Assembly: GCF_001274635.1 (NCBI RefSeq)
Contig: NZ_LBGV01000001.1
Coordinates: 2,976,001 to 3,040,000, forward strand
Length of the DNA: 64,000 nt
DNA from: Persicobacter sp. CCB-QB2
Lineage (GTDB): Bacteria > Bacteroidota > Bacteroidia > Cytophagales > Cyclobacteriaceae
Direction: 5' to 3'
Made by a program: the position numbers and the translations under genes. Position 1 is the first letter of the stretch; the number at the start of each line of letters is the position of its first letter. The notes below the pieces were generated by a model that was not told the DNA's origin, did not search any database, and was given only the letters and a program-made list of their open reading frames with translations. This document shows positions 36,445 to 44,127 of this stretch, in pieces.

Positions 36445-37159
36445 TATGAAGTAAAATTGCCTGTAATCCGTATAACACCAAATCAGGCTCTAACAGAATA
36501 TTTTTTCCATCCAATTGCTCGAGAAACGCAGGTGCGTCCCCTCCACATAGAACGACATGCAAGGTATTAAATTTAGCGCGATAGTGTGAAATAATTTCGC
36601 GCATTTCTGATAAAAGTCCATAAAATGCACCACTTTGCATACATTCCACAGTACTTTTCCCCATTATTTCCGCGGGAACTTCGCCTTGTAAAAGCGGCAG
36701 GCTCCGGGTAAACTCATGCATGGCACGTAAGCGCATTTGCCAACCAGGAGAAATACTTCCCCCATGATAAACCCCTTTTTCATCAATCAAATCAAAAGTC
36801 ACACAGCTACCGGCGTCTATTACCAGACTGGCTTCGGAGGGAAAGCGTTGCACAGCTCCGCAGACACCGGCCAGGCGATCCATCCCCAAAGTTTCGGGAG
36901 AATAATATCGATTTTCAATAGGAACCCTTGTTTCCGGCCCTAACACCATCCAACGATTATTTGGCTTTTTCACAATATGCAAAACCTCTTCAGGGATTTC
37001 GCCTACTGCCCCCAAAATTCCTAAGGCTTCAGGGTATTGATTTAAAACATTAAGGATATCATCCAAATTCGTTTCTTTTATGACTTTGGTCAATTTAAGA
37101 CCCGAAAAAACGCCTATCTTTGTCCGTGTATTACCAATATCCAGAACGATTTGATCCAT
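36431..37159 (-). CDS. coaX: Type III pantothenate kinase
   Basis: First step of CoA synthesis, with ASKHA fold. The protein has 242 residues (normal). The phosphate-binding DIGNTRTKIG is at residues 6-15, followed by DRLAGVCGA and the catalytic DAGSCVTFDLI. The C-terminal LCGGDAPAF is the second adenosine-binding motif. It is the head of the envelope operon that includes the OMP, TPR and lptC genes; the dephospho-CoA kinase gene coaE is 2.8 kb to the right. Confidence 0.95.
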   Translation of the reverse strand: MDQIVLDIGNTRTKIGVFSGLKLTKVIKETNLDDILNVLNQYPEALGILGAVGEIPEEVLHIVKKPNNRWMVLGPETRVPIENRYYSPETLGMDRLAGVCGAVQRFPSEASLVIDAGSCVTFDLIDEKGVYHGGSISPGWQMRLRAMHEFTRSLPLLQGEVPAEIMGKSTVECMQSGAFYGLLSEMREIISHYRAKFNTLHVVLCGGDAPAFLEQLDGKNILLEPDLVLYGLQAILLHNAKK

Positions 37160-37732
37160 TCCGCTTTCATTTTGTTCTAGACAAAATTAATGAAATAAAA
37201 TACAACATCTCCATCCCTGAACCGGAGGATATGTTAAATATAGTTAACATATGATCATGCATTCAAATCGGCACTAATGCCTTTTTTTCATTTTGACTTA
37301 TTTCTTATGACATTCCATAACAATTGTCACAAAAGGATATTTAATGATAACATATATTGCGTGAAGAAAATTAACCTGTCCTGAAATCCTCTTAAAATTT
37401 CAGGGCTAAAGTTTTAGAATAATTCAATATTAATACTTTTTCCAGGCTCCCCTTAAATTTTAAATAATAAGACTGTATATCAAGTAGTTACTAAAGACAT
37501 TTAAAGACCTGCATTTCTTTCAATAGATTTAAATAGGTGCATTTCGAACTTTGGTAATTTATTGATAACATCAAAAAACGAAAAATGGCATAAAAATGGC
37601 TGCAAATAATGCATTTTGACATAAATTCTTACCCCATTTGAGCGAAAGCCCAAATATTAGTTTGAAACATTACACAATAATTTTATAGATGATCCCTTCG
37701 GGGATGATTTTTTTGGTTTGATTTAGGAGATT
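37160..37732 (+). other. Long intergenic region between coaX and nhaD
   Basis: 573 bp, AT-rich, no gene. It must carry the divergent promoters of coaX and nhaD; no convincing TTTG-20-TAnnTTTG pair was found. Near the right end there is a UUCG hairpin (37692-37705). Confidence 0.5.
37692..37714 (+). promoter_or_regulatory. Terminator-like UUCG hairpin in the nhaD leader
   Basis: ATCCC (37692-37696), TTCG loop, GGGAT (37701-37705), then GATTTTTTTGG. It is a stable tetraloop hairpin followed by seven T, located 18 bp before the ATG. No upstream plus-strand gene needs terminating, because coaX reads away. It may be an attenuator, or just a stable leader. Confidence 0.45.
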
Positions 37733-39316
37733 ATGAGAAAATTACTTGTTTGGCTGTTAGTATCGGTGCTAACAGTGGCCGGAGCAGTTGACCAACCAGC
37801 AATGGCCCTTGACCAGGCGGAAACAACTACTGTCACTACGGTTGCGACCGGGCAGGATCATCAGGAGGATTCCCACCATCAGGAAGCCGAGCACGACAGC
37901 CATGGAGCACATGATGAACACCACGAGGCTCCGGCATGGACGGTTATTCCGTTCGTTTTATTGCTTTTAATGATTGCTACAGGCCCATTATTCTATGAGC
38001 ACTTTTGGCACCATCATTATCCAAAGGTAGCTGTTGGATTAGCCACTCTGGTGATTAGTTATTACATCTTTGTTTTAGGCAACACCCACGGACCAGTTCA
38101 TGCCTTTTTTGAATACTTTCAGTTCATTGCCCTGCTAACGGGACTGTATGTCGCCTCTGGAGGTATCATGATCAATGTGGACCGGGAAGGAACTCCAATG
38201 GCCAACACCGTCCTTTTAGTGATCGGTGCTGTAGTGGCCAATATCATTGGTACTACCGGAGCTTCCATGTTATTGATTCGCCCTTTCATGAGATTAAACA
38301 AAGGAAGAATTAAACCTTATCACATCGTTTTCTTCATCTTTATGGTTTCCAACGTTGGGGGTTGTTTGACACCAATTGGTGACCCTCCATTGTTCTTAGG
38401 GTTTTTGAAAGGAGTACCATTTTTCTGGACCCTCACGCATAACTGGGACACCTGGGCATTTGCGATCATCATTTTAGCGATTGTATTCTACTTCTATGAC
38501 AGCAAAAATCACGAGAATAATCTGGAGAGTGATTTGGAATTCAATTCCGGGGATGACAATGGCGGAAACGTTTCTGTAAAAACGCAGGCAGGTAAAGCTG
38601 TTCACACTGGTAAAGTTACCTTTGTTGGTTCTAAAAACTTCGTTTGGTTGACAGTGGTAGTCGTGGCAGTATTCTTGGATCCTAACGTTTTTGACTGGGT
38701 TCCGGCCATTAATTATGACGGACAAAAAATGTCTTTCCTACGTGAGGTGATCATGCTAAGCGCGGCATTCTTCTCTTTCAAATGGGCCAATAAAGATGCC
38801 CTTAAAGGAAACGGCTTCAACTTTGAGCCTATCCGTGAAGTAGCCTTCATCTTCATTGGTATCTTCGGAACCATGATGCCTGCATTGGAATTGGTAGGGA
38901 ACTTTGCCAAATCCGAAGCGGGTCAGGCATTGATCAACCACAACTCATTATACTGGGGAACAGGTGCACTTTCCGGCTTCCTGGATAATGCGCCGACTTA
39001 TTTGAACTTCCTGGCAGCAGCTATGGCTTCTAAGGGGGCGGATCTTTCCAATCAGTCTGAAGTGATTGCCTTTGCAGCTGGTCAAATGGCCAACTCAGCG
39101 GTAGAATTAACAGCGATTTCGGTGGCCGCGGTATTCTTTGGTGCAATGACTTATATTGGTAATGGCCCGAACTTTATGGTAAAATCCATTGCAGAGCAGG
39201 AAGGGATCAAAATGCCATCCTTCTTTGGTTACATTCTAAGATTCTCTCTTCCAATTTTGTTCCCAATTTTGGTAGTGGTGTGGGTGCTATTCTTCTACCT
39301 ACAGCTATTTGGATAA
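37733..39316 (+). CDS. nhaD: NhaD-type Na+/H+ antiporter
   Basis: A protein of 527 residues. N-terminal signal-like helix (about 1-25), then an unusual His/Glu/Asp-rich stretch (about 42-68, e.g. EDSHHQEAEHDSHGAHDEHH), then about 12 transmembrane helices of the ArsB/NhaD ion-transporter fold. Characteristic motifs: ANIIGTTGASMLLIRPF, NVGGCLTPIGDPPLFLGF and GFLDNAPTYLNFLA. It exports Na+ or Li+ in exchange for protons, fitting a marine lifestyle. The His-rich segment may sense metal or pH. Monogenic, with a terminator. Confidence 0.95.
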   Translation: MRKLLVWLLVSVLTVAGAVDQPAMALDQAETTTVTTVATGQDHQEDSHHQEAEHDSHGAHDEHHEAPAWTVIPFVLLLLMIATGPLFYEHFWHHHYPKVAVGLATLVISYYIFVLGNTHGPVHAFFEYFQFIALLTGLYVASGGIMINVDREGTPMANTVLLVIGAVVANIIGTTGASMLLIRPFMRLNKGRIKPYHIVFFIFMVSNVGGCLTPIGDPPLFLGFLKGVPFFWTLTHNWDTWAFAIIILAIVFYFYDSKNHENNLESDLEFNSGDDNGGNVSVKTQAGKAVHTGKVTFVGSKNFVWLTVVVVAVFLDPNVFDWVPAINYDGQKMSFLREVIMLSAAFFSFKWANKDALKGNGFNFEPIREVAFIFIGIFGTMMPALELVGNFAKSEAGQALINHNSLYWGTGALSGFLDNAPTYLNFLAAAMASKGADLSNQSEVIAFAAGQMANSAVELTAISVAAVFFGAMTYIGNGPNFMVKSIAEQEGIKMPSFFGYILRFSLPILFPILVVVWVLFFYLQLFG

Positions 39317-39337
39317 AACTTTAAGCTATTCAATATC

Positions 39338-39372
39338 AAAGCACTGGCCAATTACGGTCGGTGCTTTTTTTA
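39338..39372 (+). terminator. Rho-independent terminator after nhaD
   Basis: AAAGCACTGGCC pairs with GGTCGGTGCTTT (one G-T and other weak pairs) around AATTAC, followed by T residues. Confidence 0.85.
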
Positions 39373-39459
39373 TATCAAGTATTCAGAATAATCATTTGAA
39401 TCCCTCAACTATAGCCTTAATTTGGAGTTTGTATTAAGAAAACCAAAGAAGGGGAGGAG

Positions 39460-39720
39460 ATGCATCTAGAGACTTTTGAAGATTTTATGAAATTAAAATA
39501 CCGGGACAAGATCAAGACCTTGTATTTCCACGGAACATTCGTTGTCTCCATTCGCTACTATGCCCATAAAGTCAATCTGTATCTGGTGCATGACTTTTAC
39601 ATTGAAGTATTCTACAATCCCAAACTGGATCTTATTGAACACTTTGAACGATTTAACCCCAAACATAAACGCACCAAGTTCTATACCGACCAGATTGCCC
39701 TACCCTCTGATATTCTTTAA
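39460..39720 (+). CDS. Conserved-looking small protein, unknown
   Basis: An 86-residue protein, MHLETFEDFMKLKYRD... Strand-rich, with many Tyr and Phe (TLYFHGTFVVSIRYYAHKVN, YLVHDFYIEVFYNP), no signal peptide, no recognised family. Its ATG is preceded by GGGGAGGAG (39451-39459), an unusually strong Shine-Dalgarno-like stretch, though too close to the ATG for normal spacing. Its stop TAA is also bases 2-4 of the TTAA target duplication of element copy F. With the right-hand duplicate (TTAG) the stop would be TAG, so the protein end is unaffected by insertion. Confidence 0.65.
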   Translation: MHLETFEDFMKLKYRDKIKTLYFHGTFVVSIRYYAHKVNLYLVHDFYIEVFYNPKLDLIEHFERFNPKHKRTKFYTDQIALPSDIL

Positions 39721-39938
39721 GCCGAATTATTCATCGCCAAATTCAGCAACGCACCTTAAGCGACTTTATTTTCAACCCAATAAGATTGTTCTTAGTAGTT
39801 TATTAACAGCCCAAATTTGGGCAGACTTGATTGCACCTCAATCTTCTGTTTCCTTGAAAAAACTCGAAATAGGAAAAACCCCTTCATATTCCCGCCTTGC
39901 CGCTAAATGAGGGTTTAAGCCTGAATAATCCGGATTAG
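39717..39938 (+). mobile_element. MITE-like dispersed element, copy F
   Basis: Near-intact, 222 bp including flanks. TTAA (39717-39720) on the left and TTAG (39935-39938) on the right form a one-mismatch duplication. The termini are GCCGAATTATTCATCGCC and GCCTGAATAATCCGGA. CCCAAATTTGGG lies mid-element and the core motif reads TTGAAAAAACTCGAAATAGG. It lies exactly between two convergent genes and supplies or carries the stop codon of both. Confidence 0.75.
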
Positions 39939-40523
39939 GCTGTGTAATAGACTATTGACCTGAGGAATCACTGCCGAATGGTCGGCATTATCAATTAAAA
40001 AATCTGCCTTCGACTTTAAATCCTTTTCCGGAATCTGATTACGAATAATCTGATGTATTTGCGCCTCGGAACGGAAGGTATCCCTTTTCCGAATCCTTTG
40101 GATCCGTTCCTGTTCAGGAGCGACTACCGCAACTATATAGTCAACGCCAACCAAATCTTTTCCGTGTTCCAGCATAATCGCCGCCTCTTTAAAAATAAGC
40201 CTACTGGATTGTCTTCCTGACCATTTTTGGAAATCTTTAGCTACAGCAGGATGCACAATGTGATTGAGGCTTTTTAGTAATTGATCATCAGCAAAAACTT
40301 GCTGCCCAACCCACTGCCGATTATAGCGGCCATCCTCCAGATAAGCTTGCTCGCCCAATAAGTTAATAATGGCTGCTTTGACTTCAGAATCCTCTACTAC
40401 CAGTTCCTTCGCACGCTCATCAGCATTGTAAACCGGATAGCCAAGCACCTCCAAAAATTTACTCACAGAGGACTTTCCTGCACCTATCCCACCGGTAATC
40501 CCTATTTTTAACTTATCCTTCAT
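39915..40523 (-). CDS. coaE: Dephospho-CoA kinase
   Basis: Last step of CoA synthesis. The protein has 202 residues with the P-loop GGIGAGKSS (11-19), VYNADERAKELV, HPAVAKDF and VVVAPEQERIQRIRKRD motifs. Overlaps the YbbR gene by 11 bp. Odd feature: the last residues (IRIIQA, then TAA) lie in the terminal repeat of element copy F. Removing the element and one target copy would give ...HSLKNIRG then TAG. The catalytic body is unaffected. Confidence 0.95.
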   Translation of the reverse strand: MKDKLKIGITGGIGAGKSSVSKFLEVLGYPVYNADERAKELVVEDSEVKAAIINLLGEQAYLEDGRYNRQWVGQQVFADDQLLKSLNHIVHPAVAKDFQKWSGRQSSRLIFKEAAIMLEHGKDLVGVDYIVAVVAPEQERIQRIRKRDTFRSEAQIHQIIRNQIPEKDLKSKADFLIDNADHSAVIPQVNSLLHSLIRIIQA

Positions 40524-41493
40524 CCTTTTCTTTAAAGTGAACTTTTACCGCCCCTGAGTCCAGATGCACATTTTCCACCTGCTTGGGAATGGAAAGCACC
40601 TCCGGCATGATGGTCGAATCTGACAAATTTAATCTCAGAAAATCTACCCCAACACGGAAAGGTAAGTGGAGCGCTTTCTCCTTTTTTCGAATATTGTACT
40701 GAATATAGGTCACACTATCCAACAAAAAGGCAGAGCCATCAGAAGGGAAATGCTTGATTTCCATGTTTACCGGATAGTTTACCGTCACCATTTCATCCAC
40801 ATCAAACCTCACCCTCACTTTAGAGGGAAAAATATTCAAATAGGGCGTCTCCTCTTCGGTCAGGTCTATATTGGTATTCACCGGCCCCTCAACGGTTTCC
40901 ATGGGTAAATCCACTAGAAATTCACCCGCTGCTGCTAAAATCTGCTTTTCGGGGCCCTCAATTACTATGGAATCCGGAAATGCCTCTACTTCTGAAAAAA
41001 CACGAAAACCTTCCGCCAAGTTCACAGAAACGGGATTTAACCCCACTTTCACTTTCTTGCGAATTTTTCGGTCAATATCAAACTTAATGGTGTCCGGTGA
41101 AATAAAACCTACCCTCAACCCACTCAATGCCTCCCTAACGTCTGAAGAAATTTCCCGACTGGTAGCATATTTCCTGGAAGCATCATCAGGCAAATCTATT
41201 GCAATACGGTTTCTCAAATAGGGCAAATACAATTTCACCAGCCCCCAACCCGGCCCGCTAACATCCACATTCACATACTCAGGTAGGGGATCCATCACGC
41301 TTAGGCGACTTTGATCATAGTCATACTCCAAAGGAACCTTCACGGTCATTTGATGGTCTTCTTTCTGAAGCGCAGTAAGAATCCAAAGCACAAAGGCGGA
41401 GCAGAAACAAATGGCCATAATCTTTAACTGCCCAGGTTCAGTTGAAGGGGCAATTTTTCTAAGTATGGCGATAATTTGCTTGAGTCTTTTCAA
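40513..41493 (-). CDS. YbbR-domain (CdaR-like) membrane protein
   Basis: A protein of 326 residues. One N-terminal transmembrane helix (MAICFCSAFVLWILTAL, about 28-44) anchors an extracytoplasmic region of about three YbbR repeats (V..NP.GVNLAEGFRVFSEVEAFPDSIVIEGP is the best one, about 150-180). YbbR domains regulate CdaA-type diadenylate cyclases in Firmicutes; in Bacteroidota the role is not established. Start at the right of coaE, overlapping by 11 bp, so translationally coupled. Confidence 0.85.
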   Translation of the reverse strand: MKRLKQIIAILRKIAPSTEPGQLKIMAICFCSAFVLWILTALQKEDHQMTVKVPLEYDYDQSRLSVMDPLPEYVNVDVSGPGWGLVKLYLPYLRNRIAIDLPDDASRKYATSREISSDVREALSGLRVGFISPDTIKFDIDRKIRKKVKVGLNPVSVNLAEGFRVFSEVEAFPDSIVIEGPEKQILAAAGEFLVDLPMETVEGPVNTNIDLTEEETPYLNIFPSKVRVRFDVDEMVTVNYPVNMEIKHFPSDGSAFLLDSVTYIQYNIRKKEKALHLPFRVGVDFLRLNLSDSTIMPEVLSIPKQVENVHLDSGAVKVHFKEKDEG

Positions 41494-41790
41494 GAAAAAA
41501 AAATTGAGGGTTCAATGCCAGTATTTCTAAACCTAAAGCATCAGCAACCTTTGAGGAATACAGGTGAGTATGCTCAAAGAAGGGAATTTGCTCCCGTCAT
41601 TAGGCTTTTATTGGAGTGGTTTCATCCATCAGGACACCCATTATCTCTTCCTTCATAAGATGGAAAAGATTTGTACTTCTAATACAGCATGGTCTTTTCG
41701 AATCCTGATGATTTCTTCACACTCTAAACAAAAATATCATTTGATTCCCGAATTCAGAACTTAAAAACAAAAATCTCTTCGTTTTACCAC
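41494..41790. other. Intergenic region between the YbbR gene and lipA
   Basis: About 300 bp between two minus-strand genes. Short plus-strand frames exist but have no family resemblance. It should hold the promoter of the YbbR-coaE pair; I could not identify one. Confidence 0.5.
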
Positions 41791-41824
41791 AAAAAAAAGA
41801 GGATAACTTTACTTATCCTCTTTT
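41791..41824 (-). terminator. Terminator of lipA
   Basis: AAAAGAGGATAA pairs perfectly with TTATCCTCTTTT around CTTTAC. On the minus strand nine or so T follow. Confidence 0.9.
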
Positions 41825-41836
41825 CTGATGTTTTTA

Positions 41837-42733
41837 TTAAACGTTAACGTGGCGCTCGGCATGGTAAGATGATCTTACAAGCGGACCAGACTCCACATAT
41901 TTTATTCCTCTTCGCTCTCCTTCTTCCTTATAGTATTGGAACATTTCCGGAGTAATAAACTCAATCACTTCGTGGTGGCGGCGGGTAGGTTGCAAATATT
42001 GACCTAAAGTCAAAATATCACAGCCATTGGCAGCCAAGTCATCAATGGCTTTCAATACCTCCTCCGGCTTCTCTCCAAGCCCCAACATGATCCCGGTTTT
42101 GGTTCTCATGCCCAACTCCTTAGTACGACGAATCTGTTCCAGACTTCTGGCATATTTCGCCTGAGGACGCACCCTTCTGTAAAGACTTTCTACCGTTTCC
42201 ATATTATGAGAAACAACTTCCTGTCCTCCCTCCACCATTCGTTCCAAGGCTGACCAGGTTCCTTTAACATCCGGAATCAAAGTTTCTATGGTGGTAGATG
42301 GACTCAGTTCTTTCGTCAATTTCACGGTCTGATACCAAATCTCAGCACCACGATCTTTTAGCTCATCGCGGTTTACCGAAGTAATCACGGCATGCTTCAC
42401 CTTCATTTTGGTAATGGCTTCTGCCACTCGCTTAGGCTCCGCATCATCATATTCCGGTGGGCGGCCGGTGGCTACCGCACAAAAAGTACAGGAACGCGTA
42501 CACACATTCCCCAAAATCATAAAGGTCGCTGTACCAGCTCCCCAACACTCACCCATATTAGGGCAATTACCACTCTGACAAATGGTATGCAAATTATGCT
42601 TATCAACAATATCCCTTACATTCTTGTAATCCTTACCTACCGGAAGCTTAACGCGCAACCAGGAAGGTTTTTTGGTGCGGCCATCTTCGGTGGTCTCGTT
42701 AGGAATACTAGGGATAACGGGTAAATCAATCAT
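41837..42733 (-). CDS. lipA: Lipoyl synthase
   Basis: Radical SAM enzyme inserting two sulfurs into protein-bound octanoate. The protein has 298 residues. The auxiliary cluster cysteines are Cys52, Cys57 and Cys63 ([13 protein letters not shown]) and the radical SAM cluster is Cys78, Cys82, Cys85 (CTRSCTFC). The C-terminal RSSYHAE motif, which gives the conserved serine ligand, is present. Monogenic with a terminator. Confidence 0.97.
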   Translation of the reverse strand: MIDLPVIPSIPNETTEDGRTKKPSWLRVKLPVGKDYKNVRDIVDKHNLHTICQSGNCPNMGECWGAGTATFMILGNVCTRSCTFCAVATGRPPEYDDAEPKRVAEAITKMKVKHAVITSVNRDELKDRGAEIWYQTVKLTKELSPSTTIETLIPDVKGTWSALERMVEGGQEVVSHNMETVESLYRRVRPQAKYARSLEQIRRTKELGMRTKTGIMLGLGEKPEEVLKAIDDLAANGCDILTLGQYLQPTRRHHEVIEFITPEMFQYYKEEGERRGIKYVESGPLVRSSYHAERHVNV

Positions 42734-42892
42734 AGGAAAAACGCTTACGATTCAAAAAGATCCACGCTCGGTTCATGGGCGTTTCAACGCAAATGTAAAT
42801 AAAATGCCCGAAATCATCAGTCTATCCACGGACACAATACGAACGAATGCGGAAACAGCTCTCATCGTTTTCTTCTAAAGCTAGAAAAAACA

Positions 42893-42925
42893 CAAAAAAA
42901 GCACTCCAACAAGCTGAAGGAGTGC
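42893..42925 (-). terminator. Terminator of the frameshifted outer-membrane protein gene
   Basis: GCACTCC (42901-42907) pairs with GGAGTGC (42919-42925); on the minus strand T7 follows. It lies 25 bp after the stop at 42950. Confidence 0.85.
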
Positions 42926-42949
42926 AAAATAATTCAATTATATATCAAT

Positions 42950-43674
42950 TTATCTTTGACTTCCATAGTAAAAAGTGATGAACGCATTAGGATAGAAAGC
43001 CGAATTCTCCGCATTGGGCATCAATTCAATTTCTTTCGCAAATACCTCCATCAAAACTCCCACTTCTATTCCCACTACACTACTTTTGGCGTTACCAAAT
43101 TCAAAAGTTAAGGCCGCTTTTAAATGTCCTCCGGGCACTATAGAAGATTCGGGAACCCCCTGAAACAAACCTCCGGGCCCATAATAGTGGCCAAATCAAC
43201 CGTAGGATCATATGGGATACGTCTTTGCCCCTGATCTCCCCCACCGGACACCTCCACATAGTAAGGCGTAACCACCCCAATGGAAGGACCTCCAGATGCT
43301 AAGAAATTAATTTGAACGCCCTGTTGGGGAGCCTTTCTGAATAACCGCCACTCCCTTCCATACTGGAATCGGAAATCATATAGATAATTAGATTTCCCCA
43401 AAATAAAGGCGCTTCCGCTGAGGGTTTGCTGCCTTCTTTCTTTGGGATGTTTGATATTGACCACCTCCAAACCAAAGGAATGGTATACATTCTCTGTAAG
43501 GGCTTTGGAATATCGGAATACAAAACCGCCAATCAAGCCTGAATTGGTCGCCTTGTTAATCCCCCAAACAAATTGGGAATTGTAACCATCATCTTCCAGA
43601 TCTTGTGCTACAGACGAAGTCGGGCAATAAATGAAAGACAGTAATGTCAAAAAAGACAATAAAAATTTCCTCAT
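42950..43674 (-). pseudogene. Outer-membrane protein with a -1 frameshift (possible pseudogene or sequencing error)
   Basis: The upstream frame (43674-43138) begins MRKFLLSFLTLLSFIYCPTS, a signal peptide with mature QDLEDDGYNSQ, continues as a beta-barrel and stops at TAG after an out-of-family tail (EVCFRGFPNLL). A second frame (43168-42950) carries the natural end, LFQGVPESSIVPGGHLKA...FYYGSQR. The minus strand reads GGGCCCGGAGG at 43180-43170; one extra G (CCCGGGAGG) would join both into about 241 residues with MGPGGLFQGV at the joint. Related DUF-type Bacteroidota barrel proteins are common; the exact family is not clear. Confidence 0.75.
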
Positions 43675-43783
43675 AGGTTCGAAGGAATTTAGTGCATTGG
43701 AGTCTACTTATTATTATAAAGGAGGATCGACAGCTTAGGTTTCAATAAAACTTTCAGTTCTACAAAAAAATGGTAATTTTTTA

Positions 43784-44119
43784 TTATGCTTTCACCGCCT
43801 TTTCAATAGCCGCGAAGCTGATATTATGATGAGAGGTATCAAATACAGCTTTTCCATTTTTAATCAAAATCACCTGTGGTGACTGATGAGGCACCCCAAA
43901 TTGCGCTGCAATCTCATTACTAATCGCTCGAAAGCTAATCAAATCCAGGTAATAGGGTTTAACGCCAAGTTCTTCTTTAAAGTTGGATTCAAAAAAACGC
44001 AAGGACATGGAACTTATGGGGCAGCGGGTGGAATGCTTAAAAATTACCACTGGCTGTTGGAAGGATTTTTCCCTGATTTCTTCCAAATGTTGTTCCTGTT
44101 CTAAAATATTCCAATTCAT
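43784..44119 (-). CDS. ytxJ: YtxJ-type bacillithiol system redox protein
   Basis: A protein of 111 residues with a thioredoxin-like fold: VVIFKHSTRCPISSMSLRFF, with a single active-site Cys33 (monothiol, CPIS) where bacilliredoxins have one cysteine, a YYLDLISFRAISNEIAAQFGVPH stretch and the cis-Pro QSPQVILIKNGK. This matches YtxJ, encoded with bacillithiol genes. It implies the organism uses bacillithiol. It ends before and starts eight bases downstream of the repeat-protein gene, so they may be cotranscribed. Confidence 0.85.
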   Translation of the reverse strand: MNWNILEQEQHLEEIREKSFQQPVVIFKHSTRCPISSMSLRFFESNFKEELGVKPYYLDLISFRAISNEIAAQFGVPHQSPQVILIKNGKAVFDTSHHNISFAAIEKAVKA

Positions 44120-44127
44120 ATTTTCCC

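Noticed and set aside
41476..41764. Two short plus-strand open frames between the YbbR gene and lipA
   Set aside because: No family resemblance, no promoter or ribosome-binding site, and partly antisense to the start of the YbbR gene.
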